Below, one piece after another: positions 9,531 through 19,641 of a stretch of DNA of 64,000 bases. Origin of the DNA: an uncultured Pontibacter sp. (GTDB lineage Bacteria > Bacteroidota > Bacteroidia > Cytophagales > Hymenobacteraceae); NCBI RefSeq assembly GCF_947492645.1, contig NZ_CANLMZ010000003.1, forward strand, positions 344,627 through 408,626. The letters run 5' to 3'. The first letter of the stretch is position 1. Each line of letters opens with the position of its first letter. A program made the position numbers and the translations under genes. The notes under the pieces were generated by a model that saw only the letters and a program-made list of their open reading frames with translations, searched no databases and was not told the origin of the DNA.

Positions 9531-9561
9531 TTGTATATATAATGTTTTTGTAGTAAATTTG
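9531..9561 (+). promoter_or_regulatory. Promoter of the rimP-nusA-infB operon
   Basis: TTG at 9531-9533, a 20-base spacer, then TAAATTTG at 9554-9561. Both boxes and the spacing fit the Bacteroidota housekeeping promoter (TTG, about 20, TAnnTTTG). It leaves a leader of about 60 bases before the rimP ATG. The rest of the 9325-9626 gap holds no other clear feature besides the leader hairpin. Confidence 0.75.
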
Positions 9562-9582
9562 TGGCGTTATATCCAAGGAGTG

Positions 9583-9612
9583 AGGGGACAAATAAAGTCC
9601 CCTTCTTTATTT
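9583..9612 (+). promoter_or_regulatory. Leader hairpin before rimP, possible attenuator
   Basis: A 7-bp stem (AGGGGAC / GTCCCCT, arms 9583-9589 and 9597-9603) in the untranslated leader is followed by the T-rich stretch TCTTTATTTCTT. It has the form of a weak intrinsic terminator between promoter and first gene. This would suit an operon encoding NusA, which modulates termination, but the functional link is inference. Confidence 0.4.
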
Positions 9613-9626
9613 CTTAACCATTGACT

Positions 9627-10100
9627 ATGGCACTTACCGCGCAAATTATAAAAGCAATGGCGGAGGACAGCCTCCCCGACAGCGATCTTTTTATAGTAGA
9701 TATTTCTGTTTCAGATTCTGCGGTACGCCCTAAGATAACGGTGCTTGCCGACGGAGAGCAGGGAATTACAATAGACCAATGCGCGACCATTAGCCGCCGT
9801 ATCAACAAGAGGATTGAAGAAACCTTCGGTGAAGAAATCAGCTATGTGCTTGAGGTTAGCTCACCGGGCGTTGATTTCCCGCTTACACAGCCACAGCAGT
9901 ATAAGCGCAACGTTGGCCGCAATCTTAAAGTAAAGATGCAGGATGGCACCGAGAAGACAGGCAAGCTGGAAGAAGTAACGGAAACAGGAATAAACCTGCT
10001 GGAAGAAAAAAAACAAAAAGGCAAGAAGGCAACGTATGAGCCTGTGCAAATACCCTACGGGGACATTGTGAAAGCAAATGTTGTAATATCATTTAAATAA
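9627..10100 (+). CDS. rimP: Ribosome maturation factor RimP
   Basis: Cytoplasmic factor needed for late assembly of the 30S subunit. The ATG at 9627 (MALTAQIIKAMAEDSL) is preferred over the in-frame TTG two codons earlier. The protein has 157 residues, standard for the family. Conserved parts are the N-terminal alpha/beta domain with VSSPGVDFPLTQPQQYKRN, the family core, and a C-terminal SH3-like barrel ending PYGDIVKANVVISF. It stands first in the classic rimP-nusA-infB operon, seven bases before the nusA ATG. Confidence 0.95.
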   Translation: MALTAQIIKAMAEDSLPDSDLFIVDISVSDSAVRPKITVLADGEQGITIDQCATISRRINKRIEETFGEEISYVLEVSSPGVDFPLTQPQQYKRNVGRNLKVKMQDGTEKTGKLEEVTETGINLLEEKKQKGKKATYEPVQIPYGDIVKANVVISFK

Positions 10101-10107
10101 AAAGATA

Positions 10108-11361
10108 ATGAACAGTTCAGTCCTGATCGAGTCGTTCGCTGAATTTGCGAAATTCAAGAACATTGACCGTCCGACCATGATGCGTATACTCGAAGACGTA
10201 TTCCGCACCATGATCCGCAAAAAGTGGGGTACCGACGAGAACTTTGACATCATCCTGAACGTGGAGAAGGGTGACCTTGAGATTTGGCGCAACCGCGAAA
10301 TCGTGGACGATAATTCTGAGGACATCTGGGACCATGATAAGATTGCTTTATCTGATGCACGCAAGATAGAGCCTGACTTTGAAGTTGGTGAGGAAGTATC
10401 AGAAGAGATACAACTGGAAGACTTTGGCCGTCGCGCAGTTCTTACTGCCCGCCAAACGCTTATCCAGCGCATCAAAGACATGGAAAAAGAACTGCTGTTT
10501 CAGAAGTATAAAGACCAGGTAGGTGAAATCATCTCTGGGGAAGTATACCAGGTATGGAACCGCGAGGTGCTATTGCTTGACCAGGAAGAGAACGAACTGC
10601 TTATACCTAAAGGCGAGCAGATCCCGAAAGACCGTTACCGTAAAGGCGACCAGGTGCGTGCTGTTGTACAGCGCGTGGAGATCGTGAATGGTAACCCGAA
10701 AATCATACTTTCTCGTACATCTCCAGCATTCCTGGAGCGTTTGTTTGAGAACGAGGTACCGGAGATTTTTGATGGCCTTATCGCTATTAAGAAAATTGTT
10801 CGTGAGCCAGGCGAGCGTGCTAAAGTAGCCGTAGAATCTTTTGATGACCGCATTGACCCGGTAGGTGCCTGTGTTGGTATGAAAGGCTCTCGTATTCACA
10901 GCATCGTACGCGAACTGGAGAACGAAAACATCGACGTTATCAACTATACAGATAACCTGGAGCTTTACATTCAGCGTGCCCTTAGCCCTGCTAAGATCAG
11001 CAGCATGAAGATAAACGAAGAAACCGGACGTGTGTCTGTGTTCCTGAAGCCAGATCAAGTGTCGTTGGCTATCGGTAAAGGCGGCCAGAACATCAAGCTT
11101 GCCAGCAAACTTGTTGATATGGAGATCGACGTATTCCGTGAGTCTGAATCGTATGAGGAAGACATCAGCCTGGAAGAATTTACTGATGAGATTGAAGACT
11201 GGGTAATTGCAGAGCTTCGTCGCATTGGCCTTGATACAGCAAAAAGCGTATTGGCAATAAGCAAGGAAGATTTGCTGCGCCGTACAGAACTCGAGGAAGA
11301 GACCATTGATGATGTGCTCTCTATACTTCGGGAAGAGTTGGAAGAAGAAGACAATCAATAG
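10108..11361 (+). CDS. nusA: Transcription termination/antitermination factor NusA
   Basis: RNA polymerase-binding factor that controls pausing, termination and antitermination. The 417 residues show the N-terminal polymerase-binding domain (about 1-125), an S1 domain (about 130-200, GEIISGEVYQVWNREVLL), and two KH domains (CVGMKGSRIHSIVREL near 255 and SLAIGKGGQNIKLASKL near 320). The C-terminal tail is short and acidic, ending EELEEEDNQ, without the two full AR repeats of E. coli NusA, as is usual in Bacteroidota. It sits between rimP and infB; a second promoter lies just past its stop. Confidence 0.97.
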   Translation: MNSSVLIESFAEFAKFKNIDRPTMMRILEDVFRTMIRKKWGTDENFDIILNVEKGDLEIWRNREIVDDNSEDIWDHDKIALSDARKIEPDFEVGEEVSEEIQLEDFGRRAVLTARQTLIQRIKDMEKELLFQKYKDQVGEIISGEVYQVWNREVLLLDQEENELLIPKGEQIPKDRYRKGDQVRAVVQRVEIVNGNPKIILSRTSPAFLERLFENEVPEIFDGLIAIKKIVREPGERAKVAVESFDDRIDPVGACVGMKGSRIHSIVRELENENIDVINYTDNLELYIQRALSPAKISSMKINEETGRVSVFLKPDQVSLAIGKGGQNIKLASKLVDMEIDVFRESESYEEDISLEEFTDEIEDWVIAELRRIGLDTAKSVLAISKEDLLRRTELEEETIDDVLSILREELEEEDNQ

Positions 11362-11392
11362 TTGTTAGTTGTGCTTCGTTAGTATAATTTTG
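11362..11392 (+). promoter_or_regulatory. Internal promoter in front of infB
   Basis: TTG at 11362-11364, a 20-base spacer, and TAATTTTG at 11385-11392. The boxes and spacing match those of the rimP promoter. It starts at the base after the nusA stop codon and would give infB a leader of about 85 bases. Confidence 0.65.
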
Positions 11393-11481
11393 AAATAATT
11401 TTACTGCGGGGCACAGCTTAACCTTATTACAAGGCAGCTATACTTTTACATTAGAATTAATAAGACAGCATATAGAACAAC

Positions 11482-14400
11482 ATGGCAGAAGAAACAACAA
11501 GGAGGCTTAAACAGGTTGCGACTACTTTAAACATTGGTACATCTACCATTGTGGACTACCTCTCTGCTAAAGGTTTTGACGTGGAGAACAGGCCAACCAC
11601 CAAAATCACAGCAGAACAGTTCCATATGCTGGCTAAAGAATTCGCATCTTCTATGCAGGACAAGCAGGAGGCAGAGGAGTTAAACATCGGCAAGAAACCA
11701 CAGAGCAACCAGGTTATCGAGTCGGAGCCTCAGCACCAGCCAGAAGTTAAGAAGCCAAACGAGCCCGAGCAGGAACTGCAGATTAAAACAGTACACCAGC
11801 CCAAGGCAGCGGCGGAAGAGCCTAAAGCACCTGAGCCTGTTAAAACAGAAGAGCCGGCAGTTGAGGCTAAATTGCCAGGCATTAAAATATTAGGTAAAAT
11901 CGAACTGGACTCTAAAGGACGTCCTGTACAGAAGAAACCAGAGCCAAAAGCGGAAACACCTGCACCAGCAGAAACTCCGGCTCCTACTCCGGCTCCGGCA
12001 CCAACTCCTGCGCCAGCTGCTGAGGTAAAAGCAGAAGAGGCTCCAAAACAAGAAGTACCGGTACAGCCAGAAGCGCCTAAAGCGCCAGTAGCAGAAAAAC
12101 CGGCAACCCCTGAGGCACCTGAAGCACCAGAGCCAAAACCAGAGGCAGCAGCCTCGCCTAAAGCGGAAACTCCGCAGCAGGCACCAGTAGCTGAAAAGCC
12201 TGCTGAAGCTCCTAAAGCTGAAACAACTACACCGCCTGCTGAACAGCAAGCACCTGCAACACCTGCACCAGCTAAACAAGCTGAGCCAGTTGCTGCAGAT
12301 AACGAGAATAAAGGACCAATAGAAACGATTACAGGAAAAGCCGACCAGCTAAAAGGTCTGACTGTACTTGGCAAAATAGAACTGCCAACAGAGTCCAGAA
12401 GAAAAGGATCCAAGCCGGTAGCATCTTCTGACGAGAAGAAAGGCAAAAAGAAAAAACGTAAGCGCATTATGGTGGCCACAGAAGGCCAGCAGCCAGACGG
12501 ACAGCCAGGACAGCAGCAGCAAGGTCAGCGCCCTCAAGGCGGTGGTCCTCAGCAAGGCGGCCGCCCTGATAACAGAAACCAGCCAGGACAAGGCCAGAAC
12601 CGGCCAGTTAGACCAGCTGGAGGTAAAGGAGGCCCACGTAATGCACCAGCTCCACGACCTGATAAGAAAGAGGTTACTGACAAAGAAATTCAGGAGCAGA
12701 TTAAGGCAACGCTTGCCAAACTTAGTGGTGGTAAAGGTGCCGGTGGTAACCGTGCCAAATATCGCCGCGAAAAACGCTCAGCTATTGCAGATGCAACAGA
12801 AGAGCGCCGTATGCAAGAGCAGGCCGAGTCTAAAACACTAAAAGTAACTGAGTTTATCTCTGCCAACGACCTTGCGTCTTTAATGGATGTGAGCGTGAAC
12901 GACGTTATCAAAGTGTGTATGCAGCTTGGTATGTTCGTTTCCATCAATCAGCGCCTCGATGCCGAAGCCATCACAATTATTGCTGATGAGTTTGGCTACG
13001 ATGTTGAGTTTATGACATCGGAAGAAGAGCAGGCCCTGGAAGAAATGCAGGAAGAAAACGAGGATGACCTGGAAGAACGCGCTCCGATTGTAACGATCAT
13101 GGGACACGTTGACCACGGTAAAACTTCCTTGCTAGACTACATCCGTAATGCAAATGTAACAGCCGGTGAAGCCGGAGGTATCACACAGCACATTGGTGCT
13201 TATAAAGTAAAAACTGAAAGTGGACGTACAGTTACTTTCCTGGATACTCCTGGTCACGAAGCCTTTACAGCGATGCGTGCCCGTGGTGCCAAAGTAACGG
13301 ACGTTGTTATTATTGTAGTTGCAGCTGATGACTCGGTGATGCCTCAGACAAAAGAAGCAATCAACCATGCACAGGCAGCAGGCTCTCCGATAATAATTGC
13401 ACTAAACAAAATAGATAAGCCTGGCGCAAACCCAGACAAAGTTCGTGAAGAGCTTGCCCAATTAAACGTATTAGTAGAAGAGTGGGGTGGAAAATACCAG
13501 GCACAGGAAGTTTCTGCTAAAACCGGACAAGGTATACCTGAACTCTTAGAGAAGGTATTGCTTGAGGCAGAATTGCTGGAGCTAAAAGCTAATCCAAGCC
13601 GTCAGGCAATCGGTACTGTAATTGAGGCATCGCTTGATAAAGGCCGTGGTTATGTAGCTACCATGCTTGTTCAAACTGGTACACTACACATCGGTGATAT
13701 TGTGTTGGCAGGCTCGCACTACGGTAGAGTAAAGGCCATGACAGATCACCGTGGCAGAAAAATGAAAGAAGCAGGCCCATCAACTCCAGTACAGTTACTC
13801 GGTTTAGATGGAGCACCGCAGGCAGGCGATAAGTTCCTGGTAATGGAGTCGGAGCGTGAAGCCCGTGAAATTGCCTCTAACCGTTCGCAAATGCAGCGTG
13901 AGCAAAACCTTAGAACACGTAAGCACATTACACTTGATGAAATCGGCCGTCGTTTAGCGATCGGTACATTTAAGGAGCTTAACGTGATTGTAAAAGGTGA
14001 CGTGGATGGTTCAGTAGAAGCACTTTCTGACTCATTATTGAAACTGTCTACTCCAGAGGTGCAGGTAAGCATCATCAACAAAGGTGTAGGTGCAATTTCT
14101 GAATCTGATGTATTACTAGCTTCTGCTTCTGATGCCATCATCATTGGCTTCCAGGTTCGTCCGTCACAAAACGCGCGTAAACTGGCAGAGCAAGAGCAGA
14201 TTGATGTGCGACTGTACTCTATTATCTACGATGCGATAAACGAGGTGAAAGACGCCATGGAAGGTATGCTTGCACCAACACTTAAAGAAGAGATTGTCGG
14301 TAACGCTGAGGTTCGTGATGTGTTTAAGATAACCAAAGTTGGTACAATTGCCGGCTGTATGGTTACAGATGGCGCCATCCAGAGAAACTCTAAAGTACGT

Positions 14401-14583
14401 TTAGTACGCGACGGTATAGTAGTGCTTGATGGGGAGATATTAGCATTGAAACGCTTCAAGGACGATGTGTCTGAAGTGAGACAAGGCTATGAGTGCGGTA
14501 TCAGCCTGAAAAACTACAACGACATTCAGGTAGGCGATATCATTGAGGCTTACACAGAGAAAGAAGTGAAGCGTAAACTTTAA
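11482..14583 (+). CDS. infB: Translation initiation factor IF-2
   Basis: GTPase that places initiator tRNA on the 30S subunit and promotes subunit joining. The 1033 residues begin with an IF2_N domain (about 1-50), followed by a very long low-complexity region rich in Ala, Pro, Glu and Lys (about 75-290) and a Gln/Gly/Pro-rich part (about 335-395). The G domain has GHVDHGKT at residues 541-548, DTPGHE from 588 and NKID from 642. Domains II-IV follow, ending near KEVKRKL. The length exceeds E. coli IF2 because of the linker, which is common in Bacteroidota. The gene contains no copy of the dispersed AAGTATA heptamer. Confidence 0.97.
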   Translation: MAEETTRRLKQVATTLNIGTSTIVDYLSAKGFDVENRPTTKITAEQFHMLAKEFASSMQDKQEAEELNIGKKPQSNQVIESEPQHQPEVKKPNEPEQELQIKTVHQPKAAAEEPKAPEPVKTEEPAVEAKLPGIKILGKIELDSKGRPVQKKPEPKAETPAPAETPAPTPAPAPTPAPAAEVKAEEAPKQEVPVQPEAPKAPVAEKPATPEAPEAPEPKPEAAASPKAETPQQAPVAEKPAEAPKAETTTPPAEQQAPATPAPAKQAEPVAADNENKGPIETITGKADQLKGLTVLGKIELPTESRRKGSKPVASSDEKKGKKKKRKRIMVATEGQQPDGQPGQQQQGQRPQGGGPQQGGRPDNRNQPGQGQNRPVRPAGGKGGPRNAPAPRPDKKEVTDKEIQEQIKATLAKLSGGKGAGGNRAKYRREKRSAIADATEERRMQEQAESKTLKVTEFISANDLASLMDVSVNDVIKVCMQLGMFVSINQRLDAEAITIIADEFGYDVEFMTSEEEQALEEMQEENEDDLEERAPIVTIMGHVDHGKTSLLDYIRNANVTAGEAGGITQHIGAYKVKTESGRTVTFLDTPGHEAFTAMRARGAKVTDVVIIVVAADDSVMPQTKEAINHAQAAGSPIIIALNKIDKPGANPDKVREELAQLNVLVEEWGGKYQAQEVSAKTGQGIPELLEKVLLEAELLELKANPSRQAIGTVIEASLDKGRGYVATMLVQTGTLHIGDIVLAGSHYGRVKAMTDHRGRKMKEAGPSTPVQLLGLDGAPQAGDKFLVMESEREAREIASNRSQMQREQNLRTRKHITLDEIGRRLAIGTFKELNVIVKGDVDGSVEALSDSLLKLSTPEVQVSIINKGVGAISESDVLLASASDAIIIGFQVRPSQNARKLAEQEQIDVRLYSIIYDAINEVKDAMEGMLAPTLKEEIVGNAEVRDVFKITKVGTIAGCMVTDGAIQRNSKVRLVRDGIVVLDGEILALKRFKDDVSEVRQGYECGISLKNYNDIQVGDIIEAYTEKEVKRKL

Positions 14584-14594
14584 TAAAAGTAATA

Positions 14595-14644
14595 AATAAC
14601 AGAAACGCCCCGGCTGCCATAGTAGTCGGGACGTTTCTGTTATT
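14595..14644 (+). terminator. Terminator of the rimP-nusA-infB operon
   Basis: A 13-bp stem (AATAACAGAAACG / CGTTTCTGTTATT), extended inward with mismatches, 11 bases past the infB stop. Confidence 0.75.
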
Positions 14645-14660
14645 ACCTGTTTATAAAAAG

Positions 14661-14682
14661 AGCCACTCTGCTAGGAGTGGCT
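14661..14682 (-). terminator. Terminator of the basic secreted protein gene
   Basis: An 8-bp stem AGCCACTC / GAGTGGCT, followed on the minus strand by a run of T. It lies eight bases past the stop of the gene at 14691. Confidence 0.7.
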
Positions 14683-14690
14683 TCTATACT

Positions 14691-15041
14691 TTAGTTTCTT
14701 CTTTTCTGGCGTTTCTTCAGCTGTTTTTTATCACGCTTGTGCTTTTTCATCATCTCCTCTTCCTTCTTCAGGATCTCCTTCATCTTTTTGCTTTTGGCAA
14801 TTTGCCTTTTCTCAAAAGACTTACGGCGGCTACCTTTCTCTTCATACTCATTAAAGCGCTTATCCATTCCCTCGCCTCTTCTGCCAACGGCATCAACGGA
14901 GGCTCCTTTAGTTTTTACTTTAGAGGTACCCCAATACTCATCTTTAGAGCTTGTACTACTCTGGGCAGTAGACTGAGCCTTTACCTCAGAGAAAGCAAGA
15001 AAACAACCGAAGGTAAGTAGCGATAAGATTATTTTTTTCAT
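14691..15041 (-). CDS. Small, very basic secreted protein of unknown function
   Basis: A 116-residue protein starting MKKIILSLLTFGCFLAF, with a signal peptide probably cut after VKAQ. The ATG at 15041 is preferred over one at 15068 because it gives a clean signal. The mature part has a Ser/Thr-rich start, a middle with EYWGTSKVKTKG, and a C-terminal half of almost only Lys, Arg, Glu and Met (KKHKRDKKQLKKRQKRRN at the end) that should form a long charged helix. I do not recognise the family. A polyanion-binding role would fit the charge, but that is speculation. Confidence 0.7.
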   Translation of the reverse strand: MKKIILSLLTFGCFLAFSEVKAQSTAQSSTSSKDEYWGTSKVKTKGASVDAVGRRGEGMDKRFNEYEEKGSRRKSFEKRQIAKSKKMKEILKKEEEMMKKHKRDKKQLKKRQKRRN

Positions 15042-15132
15042 AAAACCTGCATGTGTTTGGTAGTACAACGCACAAAAGGGTGCAATGTATACATTTAACG
15101 GAAGAACAAAGTATAAAACTTTAAAAGTTCAG

Positions 15133-16086
15133 CTACTTAAAACTATAAGAAATACCTATACCAAGTGTCTCCTTTAACTGCAGGCGTGGCCCTAGCTTTA
15201 CAGTCTCATCATTTTCTACTCTGTCAATGTTAATATCGTCATCGTAAATCATGTGCACAAACAAACTCGCTGAAACTAGCTTATTTACTTTAAAGTTGAT
15301 GAGATTTTCCCAGTTCATATCGACATTTTTTGGGTTATGAAGGTAGTTCGAAAACAGGTCTAACTTCGACTGAAAAATTATATTCTGCATGATTTCTTCT
15401 CTATACCTGATATTGACATAGCCACCAAATTCCTCACGCAGCCGCTCTCCCGTACCAGGTATAGGCTCTCCCAGTATGTTCCGCTCAGCAGGTTTAACTC
15501 CAAAAGCACCTAAGTCAGCGAGCCTTTGCTTGCCCACAATAGTAAACTTACCTGTAAACGGAGATATAAAAACAGACAGCTTCTCATTTGGCTTATAATC
15601 CATACCTATGGATGCCAAAGCAAAAGCAGGCGCAAAAAAGTCTGACAGCATACTATCGCGTGATGGCGTGTAAGTTGGTGTAAGCTGGGTTTTTACGTTT
15701 ACCTGGGCTGTATAGAACCAATCTTCAGATGCACGGTGGCCATACTTAAAGTTCAGCTCCAACTTATCATCGCTTTTCTGTAACCGCTGCTTCTCTAGCT
15801 TTAAAGTGCCATAGGTAAGATCTAAAGAGTTATGCCAGGTGTTATGCCCCTTGGCATACTTAGCAAAAACATTAGCTATGCCTAAAACAGACAAAGAGTT
15901 CTGGCCGCCAGCTGCCCAATTGCTTAAGCTTACCTGGCTAAAGTTGATAGTTCCGGTACCACCGAAGTCCCATGCTTTTGTTGTGTCTGCTACAACAGGA
16001 GTAGTAGCCTGAGCAAAAGCCGAGGCACCCGCTGACACTAGAAGTATAAAAGAGATAAAGGCGTTTGTAAGAATTGATCGAATCAT
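15133..16086 (-). CDS. DUF3078 domain-containing outer-membrane beta protein
   Basis: A 317-residue exported protein with signal peptide (cut near AFAQ). The mature N-terminus carries the DUF3078 hallmark WDFGGTGTINFSQVSLSNWA followed by AGGQNSLSVLG. The rest alternates short beta strands with turns and ends in an aromatic strand (GIGISYSFK), as in outer-membrane beta-barrels. Members are common in Bacteroidota and have no known function. It is a single minus-strand gene between a basic secreted protein and mscL. Confidence 0.85.
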   Translation of the reverse strand: MIRSILTNAFISFILLVSAGASAFAQATTPVVADTTKAWDFGGTGTINFSQVSLSNWAAGGQNSLSVLGIANVFAKYAKGHNTWHNSLDLTYGTLKLEKQRLQKSDDKLELNFKYGHRASEDWFYTAQVNVKTQLTPTYTPSRDSMLSDFFAPAFALASIGMDYKPNEKLSVFISPFTGKFTIVGKQRLADLGAFGVKPAERNILGEPIPGTGERLREEFGGYVNIRYREEIMQNIIFQSKLDLFSNYLHNPKNVDMNWENLINFKVNKLVSASLFVHMIYDDDINIDRVENDETVKLGPRLQLKETLGIGISYSFK

Positions 16087-16131
16087 GAAGAAAGTAAAAA
16101 ATGAGCAATAGTTAAGTGAAGCAGATATAAC

Positions 16132-16557
16132 TCAAAGCTTTGTAGAGCTGTTTTGCTTCAGGATATCCCTAATTTCAGAAAGAAGCATTTCTTCCTTGTT
16201 AACTGGCGGTGCTGGCTTGGCAGCCTCTTTCTCGCGTAAGCGGTTAATTGTCCGAACAAGTACGAAGATGGCGAAAGCAATTATAAGGAAATTAACCACG
16301 GCCTGTATAAAATTACCGTAGTTAATGGATACTGCATGCTCCACCACGGCACCGTTCTCTACTACAGCCTCCTTTAGCACAAGCTTTAAGCGTGAAAAAT
16401 CAACGTTACTTATTAGCAAGCCCAAAGGTGGCATAATCACATCATCAACAAGAGATTTCGTGATACCGCCAAAAGCAGCACCAATCACTACACCAACTGC
16501 AAGATCGATCACGTTGCCTTTTACAGCAAACTTTTTAAACTCGGAAAGAAAAGCCAT
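16132..16557 (-). CDS. mscL: Large-conductance mechanosensitive channel
   Basis: Inner-membrane pentameric channel that opens under hypo-osmotic stress to release solutes. The 141 residues have the amphipathic start [22 protein letters not shown]1 with the pore-lining [16 protein letters not shown], a periplasmic loop of about 40 residues, TM2 ([19 protein letters not shown]) and a charged C-terminal helix ending [11 protein letters not shown]. All are diagnostic of MscL. It is divergent from the enoyl-CoA hydratase gene. Confidence 0.97.
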   Translation of the reverse strand: MAFLSEFKKFAVKGNVIDLAVGVVIGAAFGGITKSLVDDVIMPPLGLLISNVDFSRLKLVLKEAVVENGAVVEHAVSINYGNFIQAVVNFLIIAFAIFVLVRTINRLREKEAAKPAPPVNKEEMLLSEIRDILKQNSSTKL

Positions 16558-16691
16558 TTCTCAAATTTAGTGGTAAAACAAAACTTTACTTCGGCACTTT
16601 ACTTATACACAGAAGCGCGATTGTGACAGCCGGCAGCAAAGGGCAAAACATGCCTAAACTAATTTGCTGCTCACGAAATTAACTAAATCAC

Positions 16692-16699
16692 TATATTTG
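16692..16699 (+). promoter_or_regulatory. -7 box for the enoyl-CoA hydratase gene
   Basis: TATATTTG matches TAnnTTTG exactly. A TTTG at 16663-16666 lies 25 bases upstream, slightly far for the -33 box. The start codon is 38 bases downstream. Confidence 0.5.
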
Positions 16700-16736
16700 T
16701 GCTGAAAAATAAGAACAGAAAAGGCGAAAAAAACCT

Positions 16737-17519
16737 ATGGCTACTTACGAAAACCTACTGCTTGACCTTAATAATGGCATCCTAACAATCACGATAAACA
16801 GGGCAGATAAGCTGAATGCGCTGAATATTGAAACAATCCGGGAAATCAAAACTGCCATACAGCAGGTTTATGACGACGAGGACGTGAAAGGTGCTATTTT
16901 TACAGGTGCAGGTCAGAAAGCGTTTGTGGCAGGTGCTGATATTTCTGAGATAGCTGAGCTAAGCGAGTTAAACGCGCGTAGTTTTGCAGAAAGAGGCCAG
17001 GAGGTTTTTGCCATGATAGAGCGCTGTAACAAGCCTGTAATTGCCGCAGTAAATGGCTTTGCACTAGGCGGAGGCTGCGAACTTGCAATGGCTTGCCACA
17101 TGCGAGTAGCCAGCGAAAACGCTCGCTTTGGCCAGCCGGAAGTAAACCTTGGCGTAATACCAGGCTACGGGGGCACGCAGCGCATGACACAACTGATCGG
17201 TAAAGGCAAAGCTATGGAGCTGATGATGACTGGCGACATGATTACAGCTGAGGAAGCGAAAGCGCTTGGGCTTGTAAACCATGTAGTGCCACTAGAGGAC
17301 CTGCTGCTGAAATGCAATGAGATTTTAGGTAAGATTCTGGGTAAAGCACCTTTGGCTATAGGGTTAGTTATTGAGTGTGTTAACGCTGTGTTCAACAAAG
17401 ATGAAAACGGTTACCAAACAGAAGCCAACTCATTTGCGCGCTGCTGCTCTTCTGATGACTTTATAGAGGGCACTAACGCTTTCCTTGAAAAACGCAAGCC
17501 TGTCTTTAAAGGGATTTAA
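16737..17519 (+). CDS. Enoyl-CoA hydratase (crotonase family)
   Basis: A 260-residue crotonase-fold enzyme that should hydrate 2-trans-enoyl-CoA to 3-hydroxyacyl-CoA in beta-oxidation or a related pathway. Both catalytic glutamates are present: Glu115 in GGGCELAMAC and Glu135 in FGQPEVNLGVIPGYGG. The CoA/oxyanion segment is FVAGADISE near 63-71. The spacing and RGQEVFAMIE region fit true hydratases better than isomerases, but the exact substrate cannot be read. The flippase gene follows 33 bases later on the same strand. Confidence 0.93.
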   Translation: MATYENLLLDLNNGILTITINRADKLNALNIETIREIKTAIQQVYDDEDVKGAIFTGAGQKAFVAGADISEIAELSELNARSFAERGQEVFAMIERCNKPVIAAVNGFALGGGCELAMACHMRVASENARFGQPEVNLGVIPGYGGTQRMTQLIGKGKAMELMMTGDMITAEEAKALGLVNHVVPLEDLLLKCNEILGKILGKAPLAIGLVIECVNAVFNKDENGYQTEANSFARCCSSDDFIEGTNAFLEKRKPVFKGI

Positions 17520-17552
17520 TCTTATCTATTCTCAACCCCGACCCTTTAAAGT

Positions 17553-19052
17553 ATGAGTATAGCCAAGAAATTGGTCGGGCAGACTGCTGCCTATGGTTTA
17601 AGCAGTATCGTAGGCAGAGCTCTTAATTACCTGCTCGTTCCGATTTACACTAATGTTTTCCTGCCGGAAGAATATGGTGTATTTTCATACTTGTATGCTT
17701 TTGTAGGCTTCTTAAACGTGCTGTACACATTTGGCATGGAAACAGCCTTTTTCCGGTTTGCCAACAAGCCTGGTGCAGACAGGCACAAGCTCTACAACCA
17801 GGTATTAAGCATTATACTTTGCACCAGCGTTATACTTTCGGGTATACTGATGCTGCTCTCCGGGCCTATTGCAGACTATAAAAACTTTACGCCACAGGAG
17901 CAGAATTATATAGTATGGCTTGCAGCCATACTTGCCATAGATGCCATCGTTGCCATACCTTTTGCCTGGCTTCGGCTACAGAACAAAGCTATCAAGTTTG
18001 CCTCCATCAAAATGGCAAACATACTCATTGTTATAGCCGCCAATTTATTTTTCCTGGTGCTGTGCCGCGACATTTACAACGGTGCGTACCTGCAGGAGCT
18101 ACGCCCCCTAATCACCTCTATTTATGACCCAACGCTTGGCATTGGTTATATAGTCCTGATAAACCTTTGTGCGAATGCACTACTTATACCAATGCTCTGG
18201 AAAGAGCTGCGAATATTTAGATTTGAGCTGAACCTGGAATTACTGCGCCCTATGTTGGTGTATGCTTATCCGCTTATGCTGATGGGCATGGCCGGCATGG
18301 TTAATGAGTTGATAGACCGTATACTTTTAGAAGAGCATCTGCCTGAAAACTTTTACCCGGGCCACAGCAATTATGCAGCAGTAGGTATTTACAGCGCCTG
18401 CTACAAACTGTCAATTTTCATGACGCTTACGCTGCAAGCCTTTCGCTATGCTGCAGAACCGTTTTTCTTTTCACAGGCCGAGGACAAAAATTCACCAAAC
18501 ACCTTTGCCCTCATCATGAAATGGTTCGTGATTGCCTGCGCTTTCATATTCCTGTTTATCTCGGCTAACATGGAGATTTTTGCCAAGCTATTCCTTCGTA
18601 AGCCGGAGTATCATGAAGGGCTGATGGTAGTACCAATACTGCTGCTGGCAAACTTGTTCCTGGGGGTGTACTACAATTTATCAGTCTGGTTTAAACTGAC
18701 AGATAAAACAAAGTATGGCACTTATATTAGTTTTGCCGGAGCGGCGGTAACTATACTTTTCAATTTATTGCTGATACCCATACTTGGCTACATGGGCTCG
18801 GCTATTGCTACCTTTATTTGTTACTTTGGTATGGCCCTTGCCAGTTACTTGCTGGGCAACCGCCACTACCCTATTCCCTATCCCGTTAAAACCATAACCG
18901 CCTATATTTTATTTGCAATTGCGCTGGTGTGGTTGGCTTTGGCCGTAGAAATTGATAACTTCTGGCTGCGTCATGCGTTTCAGTTGGCTGTGTGTGCTGT
19001 CTTTCTGGCAGTAGTATGGCTTCGCGAACGCTCCCGCTTCCTTACATTTTAA
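17553..19052 (+). CDS. Polysaccharide flippase (Wzx-like, MOP superfamily)
   Basis: A 499-residue integral membrane protein with about 12-14 hydrophobic helices and an N-terminus typical of the family ([20 protein letters not shown], then [16 protein letters not shown]). Members move undecaprenyl-linked oligosaccharides or lipid-linked precursors across the inner membrane. A gap between helices 6 and 7 ([19 protein letters not shown]) is a loop often seen in Bacteroidota homologues. No glycosyltransferases adjoin, but a sugar nucleotidyltransferase lies 600 bases downstream. The transported substrate is unknown. Confidence 0.88.
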   Translation: MSIAKKLVGQTAAYGLSSIVGRALNYLLVPIYTNVFLPEEYGVFSYLYAFVGFLNVLYTFGMETAFFRFANKPGADRHKLYNQVLSIILCTSVILSGILMLLSGPIADYKNFTPQEQNYIVWLAAILAIDAIVAIPFAWLRLQNKAIKFASIKMANILIVIAANLFFLVLCRDIYNGAYLQELRPLITSIYDPTLGIGYIVLINLCANALLIPMLWKELRIFRFELNLELLRPMLVYAYPLMLMGMAGMVNELIDRILLEEHLPENFYPGHSNYAAVGIYSACYKLSIFMTLTLQAFRYAAEPFFFSQAEDKNSPNTFALIMKWFVIACAFIFLFISANMEIFAKLFLRKPEYHEGLMVVPILLLANLFLGVYYNLSVWFKLTDKTKYGTYISFAGAAVTILFNLLLIPILGYMGSAIATFICYFGMALASYLLGNRHYPIPYPVKTITAYILFAIALVWLALAVEIDNFWLRHAFQLAVCAVFLAVVWLRERSRFLTF

Positions 19053-19066
19053 GCTTTTTAGATAAG

Positions 19067-19516
19067 ATGAACAACAAGAACCTGAAGGTTAACGTCATTA
19101 ACCAATCTAAGCACGCGCTTCCGTCTTACCAAACCATACACTCGGCTGGCATGGACCTGAGAGCAAACTTAGAAGCACCCGTTACACTAAAGCCATTGCA
19201 GCGAGCCTTATTGCCAACAGGCCTTTTTATAGAGCTGCCCGAAGGCCACGAAGCGCAGATCCGCCCTCGCAGCGGACTTGCATACAAACACGGTATATCT
19301 ATCGTAAACAGTCCGGGCACGATAGACGCAGATTACCGTGGCGAGATAAAAGTACTTCTGGTAAATCTATCTGACCAGGACTTTGTAGTTGAAGACGGAG
19401 AGCGCATTGCTCAGATGGTAGTCGCAAAGTATGAGCGTGTAGCATGGGCTGAGGCAGAAGCGCTTACGGACACAGCACGTGGTGCAGGAGGATACGGAAG
19501 CACAGGTACAAAGTAG
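19067..19516 (+). CDS. dut: Deoxyuridine 5-prime-triphosphate nucleotidohydrolase
   Basis: Trimeric dUTPase that splits dUTP to dUMP and pyrophosphate, keeping uracil out of DNA and feeding dTMP synthesis. The ATG at 19067 ([15 protein letters not shown]) gives 149 residues; an upstream GTG inside the flippase gene is not needed. The five family motifs are present: [52 protein letters not shown] and the C-terminal [11 protein letters not shown]. The gene follows the flippase by 14 bases, as part of one transcription unit. Confidence 0.96.
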   Translation: MNNKNLKVNVINQSKHALPSYQTIHSAGMDLRANLEAPVTLKPLQRALLPTGLFIELPEGHEAQIRPRSGLAYKHGISIVNSPGTIDADYRGEIKVLLVNLSDQDFVVEDGERIAQMVVAKYERVAWAEAEALTDTARGAGGYGSTGTK

Positions 19517-19641
19517 TATAGTTACGCGTTTAAAGTATACTAGTAACTACTGCCCCGGACAACGACCAAATAATAAACAGTAGAAAATACTGCGGCAGAC
19601 GCTGCAAACTTAAATTATACATTGAACCATAAAAAATAGCT

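Noticed and set aside
11730..12479. Long open frame on the minus strand opposite the infB linker
   Set aside because: It is Gly/Ser/Ala-rich because the opposite strand codes Ala/Pro/Glu repeats; infB is certain and in a conserved operon.
18992..19066. Upstream GTG start for dut inside the flippase gene
   Set aside because: The N-terminus from ATG 19067 matches the dUTPase family, and the extension would overlap the flippase by 61 bases.
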